From Euryarchaeota archaeon UBA463 (GTDB lineage Archaea > Thermoplasmatota > Poseidoniia > Poseidoniales > Thalassarchaeaceae), in contig DAOI01000004.1 of NCBI GenBank assembly GCA_002501805.1, positions 60,668-102,098 of the forward strand: a stretch of 41,431 nt of DNA, in the 5' to 3' direction. A model generated the notes under the pieces. It saw nothing but the letters and a program-made list of their open reading frames with translations. It was not told where the DNA came from and searched no databases. The translations under genes and the position numbers were made by a program. Positions within the stretch are counted from its first letter, which is position 1, and each line of letters starts with the position of its first letter. Below are positions 1 through 7,160 of this stretch, in pieces.

Positions 1-2
1 AG

Positions 3-881
3 CCACTCCTGCGTATTCTCGATAAAACCCTCTTAGAAAGAGTCGTGGAATGCGTCCCGGAGGATTTGGTGGACAGGGTAGTGGTGGCAGCCGGTTACGG
101 TGTTGATGAAATTGTAGAATTTTCGGAATCGGGAAGTACCCCATACGATATCTTACTATCTGTTGAATCAGAGCCACTCGGAACAGGAGGAGCGGTCGCC
201 CATGCGGTTCCGAAGCTAACTGGAACTGGCCCAGTCATCATTCTGAATGGCGACCTAATTTCAAGTGTAGATGTCAGATCTCTTCTTTCTCACCATCAAA
301 AAACAGCCGCCTCAGCCACCCTATCGCTATGGGAGGTTGAGGATCCCAGCAGATTCGGAGTGTGTGATTTAGATGATTCGGGCATGATTAGGAGGTTTCA
401 AGAGAAACCTGACAGGGGAACGGAGTTTTCCAATCTAATAAATGCTGGATGTTCTATCGTCGAGAGAAGTATTCTCGATTCTCTACCTACTGGAAAGTTT
501 AGCATGGAAAGGGAGGTTTTCCCAGATATTGCAGAGTCTGGTTCAATGGCCGGGCTAGTCTTTGAGGGGTACTTCGTAGATGCCGGCACCCCAACATCAT
601 TCATCCAAGCCGCTAGCGCATGTATCCTGAACAATCGTTTCTCAACAGGACGTAGGGAGGGTAATAATTGGTTTGGAGAGGGATCAGTTTCTGAAGGAGT
701 AGTTGAAAACTGCTCGATAGGTCCCGGAGCGATAGTTTCCCCTGGGGCCAGACTCAGCGATACAGTAATTCTAGACGGCGCCCACATTGGGGAGGGTGCG
801 ATACTCAATTCATGCATCGTAGGCAGGGGTTCTACAGTACCTGCTAACTCTGATGTGTCCAACAAGATCATCGCTGACTAG
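3..881 (+). CDS. NDP-sugar pyrophosphorylase (sugar-1-phosphate nucleotidyltransferase), 5'-truncated by the window edge
   Basis: This enzyme family makes NDP-sugars (for example GDP-mannose) from a sugar-1-phosphate and an NTP, supplying glycan and cell-surface synthesis. The reading frame is open from the window edge and reads PLLRILDKTLLERV before a possible GTG at 45, which matches the KPLLPV-type stretch just after the nucleotide-binding loop. The true start and the GxGTR loop therefore lie outside the window. Visible landmarks are LNGDL (metal/nucleotide Asp), FQEKP and FVDAGTP. They are followed by a C-terminal left-handed beta-helix of hexapeptide repeats (SIGPGAIVSPGARL and GAHIGEGAILNS). 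The substrate cannot be told from sequence alone; mannose-1-phosphate guanylyltransferase is the likeliest guess. The gene points toward tpiA, 135 bp downstream. Confidence 0.85.
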   Translation, partial: PLLRILDKTLLERVVECVPEDLVDRVVVAAGYGVDEIVEFSESGSTPYDILLSVESEPLGTGGAVAHAVPKLTGTGPVIILNGDLISSVDVRSLLSHHQKTAASATLSLWEVEDPSRFGVCDLDDSGMIRRFQEKPDRGTEFSNLINAGCSIVERSILDSLPTGKFSMEREVFPDIAESGSMAGLVFEGYFVDAGTPTSFIQAASACILNNRFSTGRREGNNWFGEGSVSEGVVENCSIGPGAIVSPGARLSDTVILDGAHIGEGAILNSCIVGRGSTVPANSDVSNKIIAD

Positions 882-1016
882 ACTAATCTCGGTACTTCGT
901 GCAGACTATTACATCCAGGCCGTATTAGAGATGGATTTTACCGCCCTCCCATATTTTCTCCAACTTAGAACTGAAACATGGGACTAGTTCAAATCTCCTG
1001 GTGCCTTCCCGCAACT

Positions 1017-1679
1017 ATGACTACTCCCTTAATTATCGTCAATTTCAAGACATATCAGGGCGCTCAAGGCCTATCTGCAGAGAAACTGGCACAAACTATG
1101 GAGTCAATAGATACGAATGCCAGACTAGTCGCGGCCGTTTCAGCTCTGGATATCTCCAAGGTAGTTGATGCTGCCCCGGATCTCGAGGTCTGGTGTCAGC
1201 ATCTGGACCCAATAGGTTTCGGCTCCAATACAGGGTGGCTTCATCCAGAGACGGCTATTTCTAGGGGAGCTAAGGGGACTTTGATAAATCATGCAGAGCA
1301 CAAGGTTAGCCTTGAGCATGTCGCCATGTTATTGGATCAAGTGCCAGAAGATTTCGAGATATGTGCCTGTGCAGCCGATATCGACGAAGCAAAGTCTCTG
1401 GCCGCATTGGTGCCTAACTACGTAGCAGTGGAACCTCCAGAGCTAATCGGGGGGGACGTCTCAGTCACATCAGCTGATCCTCAAATCGTATCTGACACGG
1501 CTTCAGCAGTAAGAGAAGCCAGTGAAGAAGTCATGGTCCTATGTGGCGCAGGAATCAAGTCCGGGCTCGACGTTTCGAAGGCCATCGAACTCGGCGTCAG
1601 CGGAGTTCTACTAGCTAGTGGCGTGACCAAGTCTTCAAACCCAAAAGAAGCGCTTGAGGACCTAGTCTCCCTTCTCTGA
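1017..1679 (+). CDS. tpiA: Triosephosphate isomerase, archaeal type
   Basis: It interconverts dihydroxyacetone phosphate and glyceraldehyde-3-phosphate in cytoplasmic glycolysis and gluconeogenesis. The ATG at 1017 is chosen over an upstream ATG at 978 because it puts the first beta strand (PLIIVNFKTY) at the N-terminus, as in the family. The resulting 220 residues fit the short archaeal TIM class. Catalytic residues are visible: Lys11 in NFKTY, His92 in INHAEH, and Glu139 in VAVEPPELIGG. The phosphate-binding GAGI and GVLLASG loops are at the C-terminus. The last 18 bases overlap the 3' end of the convergent membrane-protein gene on the other strand. Confidence 0.95.
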   Translation: MTTPLIIVNFKTYQGAQGLSAEKLAQTMESIDTNARLVAAVSALDISKVVDAAPDLEVWCQHLDPIGFGSNTGWLHPETAISRGAKGTLINHAEHKVSLEHVAMLLDQVPEDFEICACAADIDEAKSLAALVPNYVAVEPPELIGGDVSVTSADPQIVSDTASAVREASEEVMVLCGAGIKSGLDVSKAIELGVSGVLLASGVTKSSNPKEALEDLVSLL

Positions 1680-2567
1680 GGGGCCACTGAACGTGGTGGC
1701 CAGATAGCTTATGACGACCAATGTCAGTACATAAGCAGTGAAGTTTAGTTCAGCTAAACCCTGTACTAATAACACTAGAATGAAGTGTATTGACATTACT
1801 CCTAGGAGAACCATATGAATAATGTGGGAACCATTTAATCTCGGATCAATGAAATCGTAGAAGTAGATGCCCGACCTTCTGGCATTGAATGCCGAGAATA
1901 GGACGTAAATACAACCGAATATTACTGGATAAGGAACATGCCATAGACTCAATGAAATATCAGAAACCGCCATTTCAATGAGGATGAAGATTACGTTCCC
2001 ATTATGCATTAGCTGACTATCCCAGTTGAAATAATGGGTGATATTATCCCCTCTCTGATTGGCTTCAGGTATCAGCATGTAGGTGACGGTAACTGTCACT
2101 AGAAATGCCGATGCTATTGCGGAGGAGAAAAGAGCGGGTACTAACCAGACCGCCCATTCTCCTAATTCCCAACCGTAGTAAACAGACCAAGAGGAGTATG
2201 ATGACACAGCAAAGTAGACTCCCAATAATGTGAAGCTCCACATTGTAAATGCAGACATTCTTGTCGTTCCGGTAATCTTCTTCGGACTATACAATTTTGT
2301 CTCATAGTCTAGAACGTTGTAGGTCATACCCTTTGGATCGAGAATTATTGATGCGATAGTAGAAAAGCATACTAGAGATATAATCGCCCTGAATGCGGCA
2401 ATCACTGGTGTGGAAAGTTTTTCAGATGAGGATATGCTAGAGATTGAATTGCCCTGAAAACCATCTCCCATGTAGATCAAAAGTAAGGACAGCGCGAGTA
2501 CGATCCCGACCATTGAGAAAGTGGTCCACGAACGATCAATATCCGAGTACTCCCTGACTCCTGCCAT
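1662..2567 (-). CDS. Multi-pass membrane protein resembling the FAR-17a/AIG1 family
   Basis: This is a membrane protein of about 301 residues with roughly six hydrophobic segments. The ATG at 2567 gives MAGVREYSD; a GTG at 2585 would add six residues. The central part has SAFTMWSFTLLGVYF, then an LMHNGN motif, an FILIEM helix and a VPYPVIF turn. This order resembles FAR-17a/AIG1 proteins (human AIG1 and ADTRP), intramembrane threonine hydrolases of fatty-acid esters of hydroxy fatty acids, whose catalytic pair is a Thr and a His in matching segments. Counted from the GTG start, Thr114 and His194 are the candidates here. The family call rests on motif order by eye and is tentative; a generic membrane protein is the alternative. 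Its 3' end overlaps tpiA convergently. Confidence 0.55.
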   Translation of the reverse strand: MAGVREYSDIDRSWTTFSMVGIVLALSLLLIYMGDGFQGNSISSISSSEKLSTPVIAAFRAIISLVCFSTIASIILDPKGMTYNVLDYETKLYSPKKITGTTRMSAFTMWSFTLLGVYFAVSSYSSWSVYYGWELGEWAVWLVPALFSSAIASAFLVTVTVTYMLIPEANQRGDNITHYFNWDSQLMHNGNVIFILIEMAVSDISLSLWHVPYPVIFGCIYVLFSAFNARRSGIYFYDFIDPRLNGSHIIHMVLLGVMSIHFILVLLVQGLAELNFTAYVLTLVVISYLATTFSGPSEKGD

Positions 2568-2585
2568 ACAGTTCCATTGATACAC

Positions 2586-2800
2586 CAGATATCAATTATG
2601 CGCCTGATTGTTTGTTTACATTACAATGATCTTCCACAAATGAATCATGATCCAATCAATGCGTCCCAGACAATACCTTCTGGTGCCAGCCAATATCCCA
2701 GAGAACTAACTTATCAATTCCAGTTGACAGAATAACTTACGGGAGAAAAAACGAGGCGATTATCAACAAACTCGAAAAAGACGAATTCTAGCGAAAAACA
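2586..2800. other. Intergenic region with no recognisable gene
   Basis: These 215 bp lie between the start of the AIG1-like gene and the 3' end of eL41. I see no ORF, tRNA or strong repeat. It is AT-rich near 2590-2650, where the promoter of the leftward membrane-protein gene is expected. Confidence 0.5.
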
Positions 2801-2908
2801 CTACTGCTTCGCTCTTTTACGAGCAGCCTTTCTCCTTCTCAGCTTCTTCTTACGCCACTTCCAGCGCTGCTGCCCTCGCTTCTTCCAAGCGCGGGAACCC
2901 CTCTTCAT
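2801..2908 (-). CDS. rpl41e: 50S ribosomal protein eL41 (35 residues)
   Basis: This is a very short, extremely basic protein that binds rRNA at the subunit interface in archaea and eukaryotes. It translates to 35 residues, with RWKWRKKKLRRRKAARKRAK as the recognisable eL41 helix (W-K-x-R-K-K-x-x-R-R pattern). eL41 is usually about 25 residues, so this copy carries roughly ten extra N-terminal residues (MKRGSRAWKK). The ATG at 2908 is the only in-frame ATG, GTG or TTG that leaves the helix intact and near the N-terminus. It lies just downstream of tRNA-Arg on the same strand. Composition is almost all Lys, Arg, Trp and Gln, so a database match would have weak statistics. Confidence 0.8.
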   Translation of the reverse strand: MKRGSRAWKKRGQQRWKWRKKKLRRRKAARKRAKQ

Positions 2909-2963
2909 GGGCCCGGCCGACTTACTGCCCGTATATGAGCGATTCGTGAGACAAGCCAAATAA

Positions 2964-3040
2964 TGGCGGGCGATACAGGATTCGAACCCGTGTCACCGGC
3001 TTAGAAGGCCGGGATGATATCCAGACTACACTAATCGCCC
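2964..3040 (-). tRNA. trnR-UCU: tRNA-Arg(UCU), CCA encoded
   Basis: Read on the minus strand, the acceptor GGGCGAT pairs with ATCGCCC. The anticodon stem is CCGGC/GCCGG around the loop CTTCTAA, so the anticodon is UCU. The T arm is ACGGG-TTCGAAT-CCTGT. The D loop keeps G18-G19 and A21; the fourth D-stem pair is a U-U mismatch. The discriminator is G73 and CCA is encoded at 2966-2964. There is no intron. Confidence 0.95.
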
Positions 3041-3072
3041 GTACTGTCGCGCACGCACCAATTAGATGAACC

Positions 3073-3597
3073 CTACTTTCCAGATTTCGAGAAAGGCCTA
3101 GCACACTTGGGGCATCTGACGGGCTTAGTTACCCTCCTTCGCTCCCAAGAATGACCGCAATTCCCACAAATCCACTGTCTTTCAGGTAAACTCGCCAGTA
3201 CTTCTTCCCTGATCCCCCTCAACACTGGAGAATCTCTCAATCGAGGAGCCGGTGCAACTTCTGCAACTATGTCCGAATGAGCTCCGTCATGGTCCAGAAA
3301 TCCAGCGGCATGAAGCAGCTCGTGTGAAAGTGTGTGCAGGTATAGTGCATCATCACCTTTCAAAATTGGATTAATTCCTATGGTGACTTTACCAGGGGGA
3401 AGACTCAGTCTTTTCCTCCTGTATATCTCATGATGGTCGCATTCAAATCTTGTAATGCCCAAACGAGAGTCGCCCTCATCCAGCCATTTGAGATCCAGTT
3501 CGCCATCTATGAATCTCAGGAATGGAGCGTCCTTTCCTACCAGCGCAGCTCTGATGTCATCAAGCAACTTTTTCGGAATCTCCGGATCTCCAACCAT
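3073..3597 (-). CDS. SprT-like zinc metalloprotease with C-terminal zinc ribbon
   Basis: This is a 174-residue, probably cytoplasmic protein with the gluzincin-like motif HELLH (His92, Glu93, His96) followed by DHDGAHSD, where His103 or His107 could be the third zinc ligand. The C-terminus has a zinc ribbon: Cys144, Cys147, Cys162 and Cys165 (CGNCG and CPKC). This layout, metalloprotease core then CxxC/CxxC ribbon, is that of SprT and SPRTN-like proteins. The eukaryotic member SPRTN cleaves DNA-protein crosslinks; that role here is inference. It starts at ATG 3597, divergent from tRNA-Ala, and its 3' end faces tRNA-Arg and eL41 on the same strand. Confidence 0.8.
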   Translation of the reverse strand: MVGDPEIPKKLLDDIRAALVGKDAPFLRFIDGELDLKWLDEGDSRLGITRFECDHHEIYRRKRLSLPPGKVTIGINPILKGDDALYLHTLSHELLHAAGFLDHDGAHSDIVAEVAPAPRLRDSPVLRGIREEVLASLPERQWICGNCGHSWERRRVTKPVRCPKCARPFSKSGK

Positions 3598-3661
3598 GCT
3601 GAGTCTGTATGCCCCTCTTGCCCATTCTCCTTAAATGGACCTAGTTAGTCGCCTGCTTATT

Positions 3662-3738
3662 GGGCGTGTGGCGCAGCCTGGAAGCGCGCTTCCTTGGCAT
3701 GGAAGAGGCCCCGAGTTCAAATCTCGGCACGTCCACCA
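3662..3738 (+). tRNA. trnA-GGC: tRNA-Ala(GGC), CCA encoded
   Basis: The acceptor GGGCGTG pairs with CACGTCC and contains the alanine identity pair G3-U70. The D stem is GCGC/GCGC. The anticodon stem CTTCC/GGAAG holds the loop TTGGCAT, giving anticodon GGC. The T arm is CCGAG-TTCAAAT-CTCGG, the discriminator is A73, and CCA is encoded at 3736-3738. There is no intron. Confidence 0.96.
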
Positions 3739-3879
3739 TTCTAGCAAACCCTGGGTCAAATCTGTTCATATCGCTGAACATTCGCCAATTTGATTCTGAA
3801 ATATTGAGTTAATTTATCAATACTGTCGAATAAAAATATACAATAATTATCAAACGTTCATTAATTACTACTTAATGTG

Positions 3880-3900
3880 AATATTTTCTTATAAATTGAT
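3880..3900 (+). promoter_or_regulatory. Candidate TATA box for the glutamine synthetase gene
   Basis: The 170 bp before the ATG at 3955 are far richer in A+T than the surroundings. Within them, TTCTTATAAATT at about 3887-3898 is the best archaeal TATA-like element. Start of transcription would fall near 3920-3925, leaving about 30 nt of leader. GGTGAT at 3949-3954 matches the expected anti-Shine-Dalgarno but abuts the ATG with no spacer, so its role in initiation is doubtful. No experiment supports this site; other AT-rich stretches nearby could serve. Confidence 0.4.
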
Positions 3901-3954
3901 TATTTTATTGCACATACATTCAATTAATAAACCGTCTATTTTTCCAGCGGTGAT

Positions 3955-4962
3955 ATGGCGACTAAGTCGAAATTGGAGTACATCTGGCTAGATGGATACG
4001 AACCAACACAGAGCATGAGAAGCAAGACGATGATTAGAAGTGATTTCGGGGGAACAGTGGCAGAATGTCCAATGTGGTCATTCGACGGCTCGTCAACCCA
4101 ACAGGCCGAAGGTGGGGATTCCGATTGCCTTCTAAAGCCAGTATTCATTTGTCCCGATCCGGACAGAATCAACGGATATCTCGTAATGTGCGAGGTCCTC
4201 AATGCCGATGGGACTGCCCATTCCTCGAATGGTAGAGCAACAATAGAAGAAGACGATGATGACTTTTGGTTCGGATACGAGCAGGAGTACTTCCTCTGGG
4301 ATCCAGAAACCAATCTGCCTCTCGGCTTCCCACGAGATCAAACGCCACAAGGACAATTCTATTGCTCGGTAGGAGGAAAGAATACCTTTGGGAGGGATAT
4401 CATAGAGGCGCACTTGGACATGTGTCTTGAAGCGGGCTTGAACGTTGAGGGAATAAACGCAGAAGTCGCGGTCGGACAGTGGGAGTACCAGATTTTTGCC
4501 AAGGGCGCCAAGGAGGCGGGAGATCAGATATGGGTATCCAGGTACCTAGCCGAAAGGAATGCAGAGAAGTACGGACTCTCTATCGAATGGCATCCAAAGC
4601 CACTAGGGGCCACAGATTGGAATGGTTCGGGAATGCATGTCAACTTCAGCGATGGCAGGATGAGGGATGAGGGCGGAGAAGAGCTCATGAGTCAGATCTG
4701 CGAGGAGTTCGGTAAGAATATCAAGAAGCACATAGGCGTCTATGGGGCTCATAATGAACAAAGACTAACCGGGTTGCATGAGACCCAATCGATCCATGAG
4801 TTCTCTTACGGAGTCTCCGACAGGGGGGCATCGATTAGGATTCCAATAGGGACCATAGAAGATGGCTGGAAGGGAAGATTGGAAGATAGAAGACCATCCT
4901 CAAACGGTGACCCATACAAAATAGGCGCGGTAGTCATAACCACCACCAAGGAATCTTACTGA
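3955..4962 (+). CDS. glnII: Glutamine synthetase, type II (eukaryote-like GSII)
   Basis: It makes glutamine from glutamate, ammonia and ATP, the main entry of ammonium into metabolism. At 335 residues it is much shorter than the roughly 450-residue GSI usual in archaea and fits GSII. Diagnostic segments are YIWLDG at the N-terminus, FDGSSTQQAEGGDSD (43-57), FGYEQEYF with Glu109 and Glu111, GINAEVAVGQWEYQI with Glu170 and Glu177, GSGMHVN with His228, and AHNEQRLTGLHET. All metal and ATP-site acids appear intact, so the enzyme should be active. Its stop overlaps the convergent DAAO-like gene by 7 bp. GSII is typical of eukaryotes and some bacteria, which suggests ancient transfer. Confidence 0.95.
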   Translation: MATKSKLEYIWLDGYEPTQSMRSKTMIRSDFGGTVAECPMWSFDGSSTQQAEGGDSDCLLKPVFICPDPDRINGYLVMCEVLNADGTAHSSNGRATIEEDDDDFWFGYEQEYFLWDPETNLPLGFPRDQTPQGQFYCSVGGKNTFGRDIIEAHLDMCLEAGLNVEGINAEVAVGQWEYQIFAKGAKEAGDQIWVSRYLAERNAEKYGLSIEWHPKPLGATDWNGSGMHVNFSDGRMRDEGGEELMSQICEEFGKNIKKHIGVYGAHNEQRLTGLHETQSIHEFSYGVSDRGASIRIPIGTIEDGWKGRLEDRRPSSNGDPYKIGAVVITTTKESY

Positions 4963-5906
4963 GAAAGTAATCTCACTACCTCGTCCGCACATCCCCATGA
5001 AAGGGTCACACCTGCTCCTCCATGGCCGTAGTTGTGGATAACCAACCTTCCTGAGATATTCTCAACTTCGAGCCGTACCTCTTTCCTGGAAGGGCGCAGG
5101 CCAACAGAAACACCCACTACCTTACTTCTGTCAAGCTCAGGCCAAAGAGACTCACATTTACGCAATATCAGTTCAGTGTCCTCCTCTCTAATATCCTCAT
5201 CCCAGTCCCCCCTCTGAGCAGTGCCTCCGAGAACTGTCACATCTCTTCTCGGAATCGTGTAAATCAGAGATTCCGGACGTTGATCAAACCTTCCGAATCC
5301 GGGATCTTGCGTGGTATACACGATTTGCCCCCTCACTGGCTCCAAGCTATGGTCATCACACAGCTCCTTCCCACCAAGTCCACAGCAATTCACTACATAC
5401 TGCCCAGGCAAATCTGGAATCTGCTTAACATGTCTCGTGATCATCTCGCCTCCAAGCTCGATGAATCGACGTTCTAGCCAGGGCATATACAGATGCATTT
5501 CTATGACCGGGGCCTCTATCTCCCAGCCAAATGAGTATCCAGAAGCAATCTCATCTTTCTCAAGAATCCTGAAGTGAGGAATATCATTACTCCATCCGGG
5601 AGGTTCGCATTCTTGCTCCAAGTACTCTTTTCCTAATCGCATTGTTATACATGACAAACCCTCTTCCTCACTCAATCGGACTAGCTCATCAAAAGTCTCA
5701 GCCGACCATCTGTTGGTCTTTTTCAGAGGTTCTACCAAGAACGGATACCACCAAGCTGCAGCAGTATCTGAAACTGTGTTAGGGGAGGAGTATTGTGAAA
5801 AAATCTTCACCTTATAACCCGCTTCTAGAAGTCTTATTCCCGTACTGAGGCCAGACACGCCCGCACCAATCACGGATACATCTGCCAGCGAGCCCCTTGT
5901 TCCCAC
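4956..5906 (-). CDS. D-amino-acid oxidase-family FAD enzyme
   Basis: This is a 316-residue soluble flavoprotein. The N-terminal Rossmann motif is VIGAGVSGL (12-20), followed by an acidic/FAD segment and AAAWWYPF. Later landmarks match DAAO/D-aspartate oxidase: LEPVRGQ, YTIPRRDVTVLGGTAQ, SVGLRPSRKEVRLE with the substrate-carboxylate Arg, and the signature IHNYGHGGAGVTLSWG near the C-terminus. Family members oxidise D-amino acids (or glycine or sarcosine) to imino acids, releasing ammonia and H2O2. The substrate cannot be assigned from sequence. GTG at 5906 is the only plausible start that keeps the Rossmann fold intact. It converges on glnII, which could reassimilate released ammonia, though the two are not co-transcribed. 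Confidence 0.88.
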   Translation of the reverse strand: MGTRGSLADVSVIGAGVSGLSTGIRLLEAGYKVKIFSQYSSPNTVSDTAAAWWYPFLVEPLKKTNRWSAETFDELVRLSEEEGLSCITMRLGKEYLEQECEPPGWSNDIPHFRILEKDEIASGYSFGWEIEAPVIEMHLYMPWLERRFIELGGEMITRHVKQIPDLPGQYVVNCCGLGGKELCDDHSLEPVRGQIVYTTQDPGFGRFDQRPESLIYTIPRRDVTVLGGTAQRGDWDEDIREEDTELILRKCESLWPELDRSKVVGVSVGLRPSRKEVRLEVENISGRLVIHNYGHGGAGVTLSWGCADEVVRLLSQ

Positions 5907-5956
5907 GCAACTTCGTCGGTGAATAACCTCATGAGTATACCGCTAGTGCAGTCGTT

Positions 5957-6148
5957 ATGCCGAAGATTAGGAGGCCATCAAAAGGTTGGTGGCGCCCGAA
6001 AAGATACAAGAAAATCTTCAGACGGCAGACGAAAGTTACTCCTAGCGAAAAGGGACTCCCTCCTTGTCCTTCATGTGGGGAGTGGAGCATGCAGAGGGAT
6101 AGTGTCAGAAACGAACTTTTCTGTGGCCTATGTGGAACAGTAGTGTGA
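5957..6148 (+). CDS. Small TFIIB-type zinc-ribbon protein (63 residues)
   Basis: The first 32 residues are strongly basic (PKIRRPSKGWWRPKRYKK). The C-terminal half is a zinc ribbon with Cys37, Cys40, Cys56 and Cys59 in the pattern CPSCG-x-FCGLCGTVV. This resembles the N-terminal ribbon of transcription factor B, but the cyclin repeats are absent and the protein ends right after the ribbon. It begins at ATG 5957, 50 bp from the divergent DAAO-like start, so the two may share a promoter region. Function is unknown. Candidates are a nucleic-acid-binding accessory factor or a translation/transcription-associated ribbon. Being short, it could be a chance ORF, though the regular Cys spacing argues against that. 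Confidence 0.6.
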   Translation: MPKIRRPSKGWWRPKRYKKIFRRQTKVTPSEKGLPPCPSCGEWSMQRDSVRNELFCGLCGTVV

Positions 6149-6251
6149 TTCGCCAAGTCAATATGTGATGCCTCCTACGAGATATGTCGCAGTGATGAGG
6201 AACCGCACCGGGTGCATCAGGTACCAAGAGTGATGGGCGATCTGAGCGACA

Positions 6252-7049
6252 CTAAAGGTAAGTGACCATTAGTGCCATTGTATTCCACATTGCGTGTGCA
6301 ACAATCCCCGGTACCAGACTCCCCGTCCTAATTCTAATCCAACCATATATAATTCCCCCAATAGTTGCCATCCCTATGGTAAAAGGATCAAAGTGAACCA
6401 ATCCAAAAATTATCGAGCTAATTATTATCGCTGGCCATTTTCCATGTAGGCGATTCAATGCATCCAGCATATATCCTCTGAACAGCAACTCTTCCGAAAT
6501 TGGAGTCAGGACACATATCGAGATGAATGTGAGGATAAGTGCAGCTGATGATGACTCCCAAGAAGTTCCTCCCGGAAGCTCTGTGACTGTTGTCGGCTCA
6601 CCGAAGAAAAATATGAAGGCTATCGCATAAATTAAAACAGCAATATTATCCACAATCATTGCAACTACAGGAATTCCAAGTCCTAAGAATAACCCCCGCT
6701 TAAATGACCCAATACGGAGTAATTCCTTTGTCCTCTCCAAACTACCGTCTAGATATATGAATAGCAAAATCATCGGGATTAGTACGGCCTCAATCATAAT
6801 CGATGAAATAGAGAATGCCGGGCCCTCTGAAATTCCAACTAATAGCAAAGATACTGTGATTGCCAGAATTCCTAAAAACATAATTAGCAGATAAGATACA
6901 AGAAATGATACTATTACCGCCCAAGATGTAAGTTTATTCTTGCTGGCTCCTTCTGAAGAATAATCAATGACAGGTGCAGGGGGAAAAACCGGTTTCATGG
7001 TGAAGAAATTGATGAATGCCATCTGAAGCACACCCCCTTCTCCTCGCAT
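6252..7049 (-). CDS. CPBP-family intramembrane metalloprotease (CAAX protease-like)
   Basis: This 265-residue protein has about seven membrane segments. The family's motifs are all present: EELLFR (Glu186, Glu187, Arg191), FGLVH (His219) and HAMWN (His252, Asn256). In Rce1-type enzymes these residues form the catalytic metal site inside the membrane. Homologues cleave prenylated or other membrane peptides, and some process bacteriocins; the substrate here is unknown. The start may be ATG 7049, or an internal ATG ten residues in that follows a GGGGGTG stretch. It is transcribed divergently from the DUF92 gene. Confidence 0.88.
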   Translation of the reverse strand: MRGEGGVLQMAFINFFTMKPVFPPAPVIDYSSEGASKNKLTSWAVIVSFLVSYLLIMFLGILAITVSLLLVGISEGPAFSISSIMIEAVLIPMILLFIYLDGSLERTKELLRIGSFKRGLFLGLGIPVVAMIVDNIAVLIYAIAFIFFFGEPTTVTELPGGTSWESSSAALILTFISICVLTPISEELLFRGYMLDALNRLHGKWPAIIISSIIFGLVHFDPFTIGMATIGGIIYGWIRIRTGSLVPGIVAHAMWNTMALMVTYL

Positions 7050-7160
7050 GACATGTGAGAATAGTTCGCATTATTCACATATTCCCCAATAAGCAGTACA
7101 GCCTCTCAATTTAGGGAATCATTCTTGACCAGTGGGCCTCCTAAGTGGTACGGTTGTATC

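Noticed and set aside
398..871. Minus-strand 157-codon ORF opposite the nucleotidyltransferase
   Set aside because: It lies wholly antisense to a gene with clear family motifs, and its own translation has no recognisable fold.
1662..1679. tpiA overlap with the convergent gene as a possible frameshift
   Set aside because: Both proteins end normally for their length; short convergent overlaps recur here (4956-4962 and 14204-14230), so this looks like simple compactness.
2922..3104. Minus-strand 60-codon ORF over tRNA-Arg
   Set aside because: It runs through the tRNA and its translation contains tRNA-derived sequence.
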